Below, in pieces: positions 1 to 6,829 of a stretch of DNA of 7,704 bases; positions within the stretch are counted from its first letter, which is position 1, and the number at the start of each line of letters is the position of its first letter. Under the pieces are notes generated by a model that ran no database searches, was not told where the DNA came from, and was given only the letters and a program-made list of their open reading frames with translations. Position numbers and translations under genes: made by a program. The stretch is from Gammaproteobacteria bacterium (lineage in GTDB: Bacteria; Pseudomonadota; Gammaproteobacteria; Chromatiales; Chromatiaceae), in the NCBI GenBank assembly GCA_008080925.1, contig VMDJ01000139.1:1-7704 (forward strand), written 5' to 3'.

Positions 1-1068
1 CTGAGCAACGCATGGGCCACGATTGATCACGCTGCGTTGTTACACAACGTTTCGCTTGTTAGAGAGTTGGCACCCAACAGCAATATCATGGCAGTGATTA
101 AATCACTCGGTTATGGCCATGGTGCAATCTCGTTAGCCTATGCACTGCAACGTAAAGTGGATGCTTTTGCCGTGGCGCGTGTCGAAGAAGGTTTGGCGCT
201 TCGTGCAGAAGGTATTACCAAGTCGATCTTAGTGCTTGAGGGTTTATGTTCACCTGAGCAGTTATCGCTTGCGCAACAACATCAGCTTGATGTCGCTATT
301 CATCACCCTAAACAGTTGGCCTGGCTTGAGGCCTTAGGTGGCCCATTAGGTTGTTGGATCAAAGTCGATAGCGGTATGTCACGCTTAGGCCTGCATCCAG
401 ATCAAGTGCCCGAGGTGTTGGCGGCCGTTCAACAGCATAAGTATCTCAAGCTAAAAGGTGCGATGACGCACTTAGCGAATGCCGATGATCCGCAAGACAG
501 TAAAACTGATGTGCAGCTCGCGGCCTTTAATGAAATTGCATGGCCAAGCGATTTGGCGCTGTCTATTGCCAATTCGGCTGCGGTATTAACACGGCCTGAT
601 GCGCATGTAGATTGGGTGCGCCCTGGTTTGATGTTGTATGGCGCATCACCGCTACTGAATCAAAGTCCTCAATCGCTTGGTTTAAAGCCTGTGATGCAAT
701 TATCCAGTCGGTTAATTTCAATCAAGCAATTAAATGCCGGTGATAGCGTTGGTTATGGTGCGACATGGCAAGCTGATGAAGTGATGCCGATGGGCATCGT
801 CGGTATTGGTTATGGCGATGGTTATCCACGCGAAGTTCCGGCTGAGGCTTATGTACTCATTAATGGTAAGCAAGCCCCTATTATTGGTCGCGTCTCTATG
901 GATATGATCACGGTTGATCTGCGAGGTATTGATGGTCTGATCGGTGATGAAGTGACCTTGTGGGGCGAAGGCTTACCGATTGATCTTGTCGCAAAATGGA
1001 CAAACACTATTGCCTATACTTTGATGTGTGGAGTGACTCAGCGCGTTCAGCGTATTAACAAATCTTAA
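1..1068 (+). CDS. alr: Alanine racemase, PLP-dependent (5' end cut by window edge)
   Basis: Interconverts L- and D-alanine in the cytoplasm, supplying D-Ala for peptidoglycan. The frame is open from base 1. Codon 4 onwards reads AWATIDHAALLHN, a typical Alr N-terminus, so only a few residues are missing; the TTG at 37 lies inside the conserved region and is not the start. The PLP-binding lysine lies in AVIKSLGYGHG (codon 34, bases 100-102). The IKVDSGMSRLG segment carries the lysine (codon 121) that is carbamylated in characterised Alr enzymes. The catalytic tyrosine of the C-terminal beta-barrel is in SVGYGATW (codon 252). IGYGDGYPR and GRVSMDM are further family signatures. The 355 codons seen match the usual length of about 355-370 residues. 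One oddity is that the PLP motif reads K-S-L-G-Y where most relatives have K-A-N-A-Y or K-S-N-G-Y. The gene stops 2 bp before radA, so the two are probably cotranscribed. Confidence 0.96.
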   Translation: MSNAWATIDHAALLHNVSLVRELAPNSNIMAVIKSLGYGHGAISLAYALQRKVDAFAVARVEEGLALRAEGITKSILVLEGLCSPEQLSLAQQHQLDVAIHHPKQLAWLEALGGPLGCWIKVDSGMSRLGLHPDQVPEVLAAVQQHKYLKLKGAMTHLANADDPQDSKTDVQLAAFNEIAWPSDLALSIANSAAVLTRPDAHVDWVRPGLMLYGASPLLNQSPQSLGLKPVMQLSSRLISIKQLNAGDSVGYGATWQADEVMPMGIVGIGYGDGYPREVPAEAYVLINGKQAPIIGRVSMDMITVDLRGIDGLIGDEVTLWGEGLPIDLVAKWTNTIAYTLMCGVTQRVQRINKS

Positions 1069-1070
1069 CG

Positions 1071-2435
1071 ATGGCAAAAGCAGCAAAAACAGCCTATGTG
1101 TGTACCGAGTGTGGCGCTACCTTTCCTAAATGGGCAGGGCAGTGTACTGACTGTGGTGCATGGAATACGTTAGAAGAAACCGTGCCATCTTCAGCGCCTG
1201 AACAAGGTCGCTTTGCTGGCTATGCCGGCGAAACACCCGCCTCAATTCGTGCATTGGCTGACGTCTCCGCTGAAGAGACTTCGCGAATTAGTACAACATT
1301 GAACGAGCTTGATCGGGTGCTGGGCGGTGGCTTGGTGCTAGGTTCGGTGACCTTGATCGGTGGTGATCCAGGTATTGGTAAGTCAACGCTATTGATTCAA
1401 GCGATGTCATTGCTTAGCGAGAAGATGTCGACCTTATATGTCAGCGGTGAAGAATCCGCAGAACAGATTAGCTTGCGTGCGCATCGTTTAGGCTTACCAG
1501 GCGATAAGGTGCAGCTACTGACCGAAACATGCGTTGAGCGCATTATTCAGTTAGCACAACAGCACAAGCCAAAAGTGATTGTGCTCGACTCAATTCAAAC
1601 CTTTTACACCCAAGAGCTCAACTCAGCACCTGGTTCGGTTGCGCAGGTACGTGAATCTGCGGCGCGCTTGGTGCGTTTTGCTAAACAAACCGGTACCAGT
1701 TTGTTCTTAGTGGGGCATGTAACTAAAGAAGGCGCGTTAGCAGGTCCACGTGTGTTGGAGCACATGGTCGATACCGTGTTGTATTTTGAAGGCGAAAGCG
1801 GCTCACAGTTCCGTTTGATTCGCGCTATTAAAAACCGTTTTGGTGCGGTGAATGAGTTGGGTGTCTTTGCGATGACGGATAAGGGTCTCAAGGAAGTCAG
1901 TAACCCTTCAGCCATTTTCTTATCCCGACATGAGCAACAAGTGGCGGGTAGTGCCATTTTGGTAACGCGTGAAGGTACGCGCCCTATGCTGGTTGAAGTT
2001 CAGGCACTAGTGGATCAAAGTCCATTGGGTAACCCGCGTCGAGTGGCATTGGGTTTAGAGCAAAACCGTTTATCGATGTTGCTTGCGGTGCTGCATCGTC
2101 ATGGCGGTGTTGGTATGTTCGATCAGGATGTGTTCTTAAATGTAGTCGGAGGTGTTCGTGTTACGGAACCAGCGGCTGATTTACCCGTTTTGCTTGCTGC
2201 ATTATCAAGCTTCCGCGATCGCCCTTTGCCGATGGAATTAGCTGCATTTGGTGAGGTGGGGCTAGCGGGTGAAATACGTCCAGTGCCTAATGGTCAGGAC
2301 CGTTTGCGTGAAGCGCTGAAGCACGGCTTTACTCGTGTGATAGCGCCAAAGAGTAACGTACCGAAAAAACCTATCGATGGTTTAGAAATTATTCCAGTGA
2401 CGCGTCTGAGCGAAGCGATCGACGCGATCACCTAA
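1071..2435 (+). CDS. radA: DNA repair protein RadA (Sms), RecA/DnaB-like ATPase
   Basis: RadA processes recombination intermediates: it is a hexameric, DnaB-like motor that extends heteroduplex DNA alongside RecA. Seen in the 454-residue product: an N-terminal C4 zinc finger (C11, C14, C25, C28), a Walker A motif GDPGIGKST at 98-106 (K104), a Walker B strand VIVLD at 169-173, and the RadA-specific KNRFG motif at 254-258. The C-terminal part, from about 270 to the end, is the Lon-protease-like domain, which in this family forms a structural ring and lacks protease activity. Length is normal (E. coli RadA is about 460). The ATG lies 2 bp after the alr stop with no clear Shine-Dalgarno sequence, which suggests translational coupling to alr. 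The reading MAKAAKTAYVCTECG is the standard family start. The stop codon overlaps the stop of the convergent CNNM-type gene. Confidence 0.98.
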   Translation: MAKAAKTAYVCTECGATFPKWAGQCTDCGAWNTLEETVPSSAPEQGRFAGYAGETPASIRALADVSAEETSRISTTLNELDRVLGGGLVLGSVTLIGGDPGIGKSTLLIQAMSLLSEKMSTLYVSGEESAEQISLRAHRLGLPGDKVQLLTETCVERIIQLAQQHKPKVIVLDSIQTFYTQELNSAPGSVAQVRESAARLVRFAKQTGTSLFLVGHVTKEGALAGPRVLEHMVDTVLYFEGESGSQFRLIRAIKNRFGAVNELGVFAMTDKGLKEVSNPSAIFLSRHEQQVAGSAILVTREGTRPMLVEVQALVDQSPLGNPRRVALGLEQNRLSMLLAVLHRHGGVGMFDQDVFLNVVGGVRVTEPAADLPVLLAALSSFRDRPLPMELAAFGEVGLAGEIRPVPNGQDRLREALKHGFTRVIAPKSNVPKKPIDGLEIIPVTRLSEAIDAIT

Positions 2436-2443
2436 TCGCTCGG
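2406..2443. other. Nested inverted repeat across the convergent radA / CNNM-gene stop codons
   Basis: An outer stem CTGAGCGA (2406-2413) pairs with TCGCTCGG (2436-2443), with one G-T wobble. It encloses an inner stem GATCG/CGATC (2417-2421 with 2425-2429, ACG loop). Both overlapping stop codons lie between the stems. It could help end transcription from radA, but the downstream sequence CTTCTCTATTC is only weakly T-rich, so I do not call it an intrinsic terminator. Confidence 0.3.
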
Positions 2444-3715
2444 CTTCTCTATTCGGCGCTCAAGTGGACGTATGCGCGCTGTTTTTACTACGTTGTCTTG
2501 AATTTGAATGATGTCGATCGGGTAGCCTTCGATCATCAGTGAAGTGCCCGCTTCAGGTAGTGTTTGTAAATGTTCCACAATCAGACCATTCAGTGTTTTC
2601 GGCCCTTCGGTGGGGAGCTCCCAATGCATGTTGCGTGATAGCTCTCGCAGCGATGCCGTGCCGTCCACGAGATAGCTGCCATCATCTTGAGGATGTACCG
2701 AGGCAATGTGATCGGATGGGTCAGTTGCGAATTCGCCTACAATTTCTTCGAGTAGGTCTGCCATGGTGAGAAGGCCATGCACATCACCGTATTCATCGAC
2801 GACCAAGCCCCAACGACGTCGATTGCGTTGGAAGTTAATCAGTTGCTTATTAAGCGGCGTACCTTTTGGGATGAAGTAGGGTTCGCGGACAAGCTCGCGA
2901 AGTTCTTCGTGAGTAAGCCCATCACTATCAAGTGCTTCTTTAAGAATATTGCGCGAGTGAATAAAGCCAAGTACGTGGTCGATGCTACCTTCATATACCA
3001 ACACGCGCGTATAAGGACTTTGTTGTAGTTGATCGAGAATCTCACTAATTGATGCGTCAATATCGATGCCATCGAGCTGGGTGCGTGGCACCATAATGTC
3101 TTCAACGTAGGTTTTTTCAAGATCGAGGATGCTTAACAACATGCGTTGGTGTTTATGCGGAATCATGGCGCCCGCTTCATTCACTACCGTTTTTAGCTCT
3201 TCGCGACTCAGTGCTTGTCCCTCACTGTCCTCTTGGTAAATGCCAAGAAGCTTAAGGATCGAGTTGGCCATTAGGTTTACTAACCATACCAAAGGGAACA
3301 TGACTTTGAGCAGTGGGGTGTAGACCCAAGCCGCAGGAAATGCGACCTTTTCTGGGTGCATGGCGGCCAAGGTCTTAGGTGCTACTTCAGAGAAGATCAG
3401 CACCACAAAAGTAAGGATGCCGGCGGCAATTGCAATTGCGCCATCACCGCCAAGTCGCAGTGCAATTAAGGTCGCAAGCGATGAAGCCATAATGTTGACG
3501 AAGTTGTTGCCGAGCAGAATCAGGCCGATCAAACGATCGGGTTTCTCAAGCAGCTTGGCAGCAAGTTGCGCGCCGGTGTGTCCCTCATCTGCGAGGTGCT
3601 TGAGGCGATAACGGTTGAGCGTCATCAGTGCGGTTTCCGAGCCAGAGAAAAATGCAGACAAGAAAAGTAAGAATACGAGTGCGCTAAAAAGCACACTAAG
3701 GGGTATGTCGTCCAA
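2432..3715 (-). CDS. CNNM/CorC (HlyC/CorC) family membrane protein with CBS pair, YfjD-type
   Basis: Inner-membrane protein of the CNNM (DUF21) family, linked in several bacteria to Mg2+ or other cation export. Seen in the 427 residues: hydrophobic segments at about 7-25, 62-85, 93-115 and 132-158 forming the CNNM domain, with the conserved SGSETALMTLNR (24-35) and LLGNNFVN (67-74) stretches. A CBS pair follows (about 203-262 and 275-333, including DIMVPR and VVDEYGDVHGL), then a C-terminal CorC_HlyC domain (about 345-425). Order and length match E. coli YfjD as I recall it. The start is TTG at 3715: the frame upstream runs only ten codons back to a stop and has no better start, and MDDIPLSVL aligns with the YfjD N-terminus. 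The 3' end overlaps the radA stop by 4 bp. A candidate promoter lies just upstream. The transported ion cannot be read from sequence. Confidence 0.93.
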   Translation of the reverse strand: MDDIPLSVLFSALVFLLFLSAFFSGSETALMTLNRYRLKHLADEGHTGAQLAAKLLEKPDRLIGLILLGNNFVNIMASSLATLIALRLGGDGAIAIAAGILTFVVLIFSEVAPKTLAAMHPEKVAFPAAWVYTPLLKVMFPLVWLVNLMANSILKLLGIYQEDSEGQALSREELKTVVNEAGAMIPHKHQRMLLSILDLEKTYVEDIMVPRTQLDGIDIDASISEILDQLQQSPYTRVLVYEGSIDHVLGFIHSRNILKEALDSDGLTHEELRELVREPYFIPKGTPLNKQLINFQRNRRRWGLVVDEYGDVHGLLTMADLLEEIVGEFATDPSDHIASVHPQDDGSYLVDGTASLRELSRNMHWELPTEGPKTLNGLIVEHLQTLPEAGTSLMIEGYPIDIIQIQDNVVKTARIRPLERRIEKPSD

Positions 3716-3747
3716 AAGTTGGTTGCTCGTCTCTAGAAGATGTTTCT

Positions 3748-3776
3748 ATTCTCGGAAGGGGACTGCCGAGTGTCAA
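3748..3776 (-). promoter_or_regulatory. Candidate sigma70 promoter for the CNNM/CorC-family gene
   Basis: Read on the minus strand, a perfect TTGACA -35 box (3771-3776) is followed after exactly 17 bp by GAGAAT (3748-3753), which matches TATAAT at four positions including the final AAT. Transcription would start near 3741, leaving a leader of about 26 nt before the TTG start at 3715. The -35 box overlaps the TGA stop of the upstream DUF498 gene (3773-3775). The spacer holds a short inverted repeat CTCGG/CCGAG. The prediction rests on the consensus match only. Confidence 0.45.
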
Positions 3777-4153
3777 GGTTTAGGCTGAATCACTAGCGCA
3801 GCTGCGCGGTCTTCACCAAGAAGAATATTAAAGGTGCGGCAAGCGGATGGGGTGTCCATGACCTCGTAACCAATCCGGTGATCCATCAAGCGGATAAGGG
3901 TGCGAGGCTCAGGAAATTGACAGCTATCACCGGTTGCTAGGATGACTACCTCAGGGGCTTGTTTGACCACAGCCGCCAAGGCTTCTTTGGCAGTCACGCT
4001 TTTATCCTCGCTTGGCCACTCGATAGGTGCGCCAGTATTAAAAAGGATGAGTCCCTTTTGATGGTCAAAGCGGCGGCCGCGTACGGTTAACGATTCACCA
4101 TCGAAGGCGTCTATCAAGTTTTGTCCGGCAGCTTCGTCGAGCACCATTTTCAC
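3773..4153 (-). CDS. Mth938/DUF498 domain small protein (COG3737 type)
   Basis: A 126-residue soluble protein with no signal peptide or membrane segment. It fits the Mth938-like family (DUF498/598), whose human member NDUFAF3 is a complex I assembly factor; the bacterial function is not established. Family-like features seen are the N-terminal GQNLIDAFDGESLTVRGRRFDH region, IEWP near 44-47, VVILATGDSCQFPEPR in the middle (about 69-84) and the characteristic EVMDTPSACRTFNILLGEDR near the C-terminus. The GTG at 4153 is preferred over the ATG two codons later because an AAGGAG ribosome binding site sits 8 nt upstream and family members normally begin with a short MK-type lead. It is divergent from alaC, beside which this family is often found in beta- and gammaproteobacteria (recalled), and it lies 57 bp upstream of the CNNM-type gene on the same strand. 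I see no convincing promoter for it. Confidence 0.88.
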   Translation of the reverse strand: MKMVLDEAAGQNLIDAFDGESLTVRGRRFDHQKGLILFNTGAPIEWPSEDKSVTAKEALAAVVKQAPEVVILATGDSCQFPEPRTLIRLMDHRIGYEVMDTPSACRTFNILLGEDRAAALVIQPKP

Positions 4154-4161
4154 GGTGTGGG

Positions 4162-4167
4162 CTCCTT
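4162..4167 (-). promoter_or_regulatory. Ribosome binding site of the DUF498 gene
   Basis: On the minus strand this reads AAGGAG, a near-perfect Shine-Dalgarno sequence, 8 nt before the GTG at 4153. It decides the GTG start over the ATG at 4147. Confidence 0.75.
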
Positions 4168-4223
4168 GTGGTCATCTATGGCTGAGATGTTAACGGAAAG
4201 TAGCTGTCATGGCCTTGATTTCA

Positions 4224-4252
4224 TTGACAGATGGGGGTTCACTCAGTACTTT
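4224..4252 (+). promoter_or_regulatory. Candidate sigma70 promoter for alaC-hom
   Basis: A perfect TTGACA -35 (4224-4229), a spacer of exactly 17 bp, and TACTTT (4247-4252), which keeps the three most conserved -10 positions (T1, A2, T6). Initiation would fall near 4259, giving a leader of about 32 nt before the GTG at 4291. This placement also argues against the upstream in-frame ATG at 4231, which would lie before the transcription start. The -35 overlaps one arm of an inverted repeat CTGTCA (4204-4209) / TGACAG (4225-4230), which might be an operator or chance. Confidence 0.5.
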
Positions 4253-4280
4253 TACCGGCTTATTTTTACCTTTCTCTGGT

Positions 4281-4286
4281 TGAGGT
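4281..4286 (+). promoter_or_regulatory. Ribosome binding site of alaC
   Basis: TGAGGT lies 4-5 nt before the GTG at 4291 and 16 nt before the ATG at 4303. Spacing therefore favours GTG as the start. Confidence 0.5.
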
Positions 4287-4290
4287 CTCT

Positions 4291-5490
4291 GTGTCACTCA
4301 GTATGGACGATTTTAGTCGCATCAAGCGTCTGCCCCCGTATGTCTTCGCTATCGTAAACGAGCTGAAGGCCGCGGCGCGAGCACGTGGTGAGGACATCAT
4401 TGACTTTGGTATGGGAAATCCAGATCAACCAACCCCGCAACACATCGTGGATAAGTTGATTGAGTCGGCGCAACGTGGTGATACCCACCGTTACTCGACG
4501 TCTAAAGGTATTCCTCGTCTGCGTCGCGCTATTTGTAATTGGTACAAAGAGCGCTACGACGTGGACCTTGATCCTGAGACACAAGCAATTGTGACCATTG
4601 GCTCGAAAGAAGGCTTGGCTCACTTAGCCTTGGCTTGCATGGGGCCGGGTGACTCGGTGTTGGTACCAAACCCTGCGTATCCGATTCATCCTTACGGTTT
4701 CATTATCTCAGGTGCTGACGTGCGTCACGTACCGGTGACGGGCGAGGTTGATTTCTTTGAAGCGCTTGAGAAGGCGATTCGTGAATCCTGGCCTAAGCCT
4801 AAGATGTTGGTGTTGAACTACCCAGGTAACCCAACGGCTGAGTGTGTTGAGCTTGAGTTCTTCGAGCGTGTGGTTGCGATTGCGAAAGAGCATAAGATTT
4901 GGGTCGTGCAAGATTTGGCCTATGCCGATATCGTGTTCGATGGTTATAAAGCGCCATCTATCCTTCAAGTTGAAGGTGCTGATGAGATCGCAGTTGAGTT
5001 CTTCTCAATGTCGAAGAGTTATAACATGCCAGGTTGGCGTGTCGGCTTTATGGTCGGTAACAAGACCTTGGTGGCGGCATTAGGACGCATTAAGTCTTAT
5101 CTCGACTATGGTATGTTCACGCCAATTCAAATTGCGGCTATCTCAGCATTGGAAGGTCCGCAGGATGTTGTTGAAGATATTCGCAAGATGTATGAGCAGC
5201 GTCGCAATGTGCTTTGTGAAGGCTTGCACCACATTGGCTGGAATGTCGCGATTCCTAAGGCAACGATGTTTGTCTGGGCAAAAATTCCCGACGCATACAA
5301 AGAGATGGGCTCGTTAGAGTTCTGTAAAAAGTTATTGAAAGATGCAAAAGTTGCTGTCGCACCAGGTATTGGCTTTGGTGAGTATGGCGATGATCACGTG
5401 CGTTTTGGTTTGATCGAGAATGAACATCGTACGCGTCAAGCGGTGCGTGGTATTCGCGATATGTTCCGCAAAGATGGTTTGCTCGACTGA
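4291..5490 (+). CDS. alaC: AlaC-type alanine transaminase, class I/II PLP aminotransferase
   Basis: Fold-type I aminotransferase closely resembling E. coli AlaC, which makes alanine from pyruvate with glutamate as amino donor in the cytoplasm. With the GTG start it has 399 residues; numbering follows that start. It begins with the family block RIKRLPPYVF (10-19), then DFGMGNPD (38-45) and the cofactor-contacting GSKEGLAHL (104-112). NYPGNPT (176-182) holds the conserved Asn, QDLAYAD (207-213) the Asp that pairs with the PLP ring nitrogen, and SKSYNMPGWR (241-250) the Schiff-base Lys242 (bases 5014-5016). The VRFGLIEN segment near the C-terminus carries the substrate-carboxylate Arg. GTG 4291 is chosen from its ribosome binding site; ATG 4303 is the alternative. 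A longer frame from ATG 4231 adds 20 residues unlike the family. hom follows after 24 bp, so the two probably form an operon. Substrate choice is inferred from similarity. Confidence 0.93.
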   Translation: MSLSMDDFSRIKRLPPYVFAIVNELKAAARARGEDIIDFGMGNPDQPTPQHIVDKLIESAQRGDTHRYSTSKGIPRLRRAICNWYKERYDVDLDPETQAIVTIGSKEGLAHLALACMGPGDSVLVPNPAYPIHPYGFIISGADVRHVPVTGEVDFFEALEKAIRESWPKPKMLVLNYPGNPTAECVELEFFERVVAIAKEHKIWVVQDLAYADIVFDGYKAPSILQVEGADEIAVEFFSMSKSYNMPGWRVGFMVGNKTLVAALGRIKSYLDYGMFTPIQIAAISALEGPQDVVEDIRKMYEQRRNVLCEGLHHIGWNVAIPKATMFVWAKIPDAYKEMGSLEFCKKLLKDAKVAVAPGIGFGEYGDDHVRFGLIENEHRTRQAVRGIRDMFRKDGLLD

Positions 5491-5514
5491 GCACGCGGAC
5501 CACAGGAGTAGTAA

Positions 5515-6825
5515 ATGAAGCCGGTTAAAGTTGGTTTATTGGGTTTGGGTACTGTCGGCGGCGGCACCTTGAATGTATTGGTGCGTAATGCACAAGAGAT
5601 TGCACGTCGTGCCGGCCGTGAGATTGTGGTGAGCCATGCGGCAGCGCGTGACTACGATCCATCGCAGCTTGAGGGCTTGGAAAGTGTCGAAATTTGTAAC
5701 GACGCATTCGATGTTGTTGCAAACCCAGAGGTCGATATCGTTGTTGAATTGATCGGTGGTTACTCACCAGCAAAAGAACTGGTGATGAAAGCGATTGAGA
5801 ACGGTAAGCATGTTGTCACTGCAAACAAAGCGCTGATTGCACTGCATGGAAATGAGATTTTCACCGCTGCGCAAAAGCAGGGCGTCACCGTTGCCTTTGA
5901 AGCGGCTGTTGCGGGCGGCATTCCTATTATTAAGGCGTTGCGTGAAGGCTTATCTGCAAACCATATTAACTGGATTGCGGGCATCATCAACGGTACCGGA
6001 AACTTCATCCTGACTGAGATGAAAGAAAAGGGTCGTGACTTTGCTGATGTGTTGAAAGAAGCACAAGAACTTGGGTATGCCGAAGCAGATCCAACCTTTG
6101 ACGTTGAAGGTATCGATGCAGCGCATAAGCTGACCATTTTGGCTTCACTCGCATTTGGTATTCCGCTGCAGTTTGAAAAATGTTTTACCGAAGGTATCAG
6201 TAAGATTGAGCCACAAGATGTGACCTATGCTGAAGAATTTGGTTATCGCATTAAGCATCTGGGTGTAACACGTAAGACAGAAGCAGGTGTTGAATTGCGT
6301 GTTCATCCAACATTGATTCCTGAGAAGCGTTTGATCGCTAACGTAAATGGCGTTATGAATGCGGTATTGGTTAATGGCGATGCAGTAGGCCCTACCTTGT
6401 ATTACGGTGCAGGTGCTGGTTCTTTGCCTACCGCGTCTGCAGTGGTTGCGGATGTGATTGATGTGGCGCGTGCACTAACAACAGATCCAACAAACCGTGT
6501 GCCGCACTTGGCTTTCCAGCCGGGTGAATTGTCAGATACGCCAGTGCTCAGCATGGATGATGTTGAGACCGCGTATTACTTGCGCATGACCGTTGAAGAT
6601 AAGGCTGGCGTGTTGGCTGCTATCGCAGGCATCTTGAGTGAAGCAGGTATTTCTATCGATGCGATGCAACAGAAAGAGCCAGGTGATGCAGATGATTACG
6701 TGCCATTGGTAATGTTGACGCATAACGTGCGTGAAGCCGCCATGAATACGGCTATCGCTAAGATCGAGGGCTTGGCTGCTGTTCGTGGTTCTGTTACCCG
6801 TATCCGAGTTGAACAGCTGAGCTAA
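5515..6825 (+). CDS. hom: Homoserine dehydrogenase with C-terminal ACT domain
   Basis: Reduces aspartate 4-semialdehyde to homoserine with NAD(P)H, the branch-point step toward threonine and methionine. Seen in the 436 residues: the N-terminal Rossmann motif GLGTVGGGT (10-18), TANKAL (102-107, Lys105), EAAVAGGIPII (129-139), GIINGTGNFIL (156-166), and the substrate region GYAEADPTFDVEGIDAAHKL (187-206). Asp201 and Lys205 in that region correspond to the catalytic Asp/Lys pair of yeast homoserine dehydrogenase. The ACT domain (about 350-432, YYLRMTVEDKAGVLAAIAGIL onwards) is typical of monofunctional bacterial Hom and suggests feedback control by threonine. There is no aspartokinase domain, so this is not a ThrA-type fusion. 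The ATG has an AGGAG ribosome binding site (5504-5508) 6 nt upstream and follows alaC by 24 bp. The gene usually found next, thrC, is absent here. Confidence 0.97.
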   Translation: MKPVKVGLLGLGTVGGGTLNVLVRNAQEIARRAGREIVVSHAAARDYDPSQLEGLESVEICNDAFDVVANPEVDIVVELIGGYSPAKELVMKAIENGKHVVTANKALIALHGNEIFTAAQKQGVTVAFEAAVAGGIPIIKALREGLSANHINWIAGIINGTGNFILTEMKEKGRDFADVLKEAQELGYAEADPTFDVEGIDAAHKLTILASLAFGIPLQFEKCFTEGISKIEPQDVTYAEEFGYRIKHLGVTRKTEAGVELRVHPTLIPEKRLIANVNGVMNAVLVNGDAVGPTLYYGAGAGSLPTASAVVADVIDVARALTTDPTNRVPHLAFQPGELSDTPVLSMDDVETAYYLRMTVEDKAGVLAAIAGILSEAGISIDAMQQKEPGDADDYVPLVMLTHNVREAAMNTAIAKIEGLAAVRGSVTRIRVEQLS

Positions 6826-6829
6826 TCGT

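Noticed and set aside
37..39. TTG 37 as the alr start
   Set aside because: The frame is open to base 1 and the preceding codons encode the conserved AWATID segment, so the real start lies upstream of the window.
1604..1957. Antisense reading frame inside radA
   Set aside because: It lies wholly within a strongly conserved gene, and its Cys/Arg/Ser-rich translation resembles no family; it is a shadow of radA codon use.
2539..3611. Several short open frames on both strands inside the CNNM-type gene
   Set aside because: All overlap the intact, well-recognised CNNM/CBS protein in other frames and have no ribosome binding sites or recognisable domains.
3751..3770. Hairpin CTCGG/CCGAG as a terminator between the two minus-strand genes
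   Set aside because: The stem is only 5 bp plus a mismatch and is not followed by a T-tract on either strand; it sits within a promoter spacer instead.
4231..4290. N-terminal extension of the aminotransferase from ATG 4231
   Set aside because: The extra residues do not resemble AlaC N-termini, there is no ribosome binding site before 4231, and the best promoter would initiate downstream of that codon.
4178..4357. Possible leader peptide or small gene upstream of alaC
   Set aside because: It begins before the predicted transcription start, overlaps the alaC 5' end in another frame, and shows no run of regulatory codons or attenuator hairpin.
5525..6137. Antisense open frames inside hom
   Set aside because: Their translations are low-complexity shadows of the conserved hom coding sequence.
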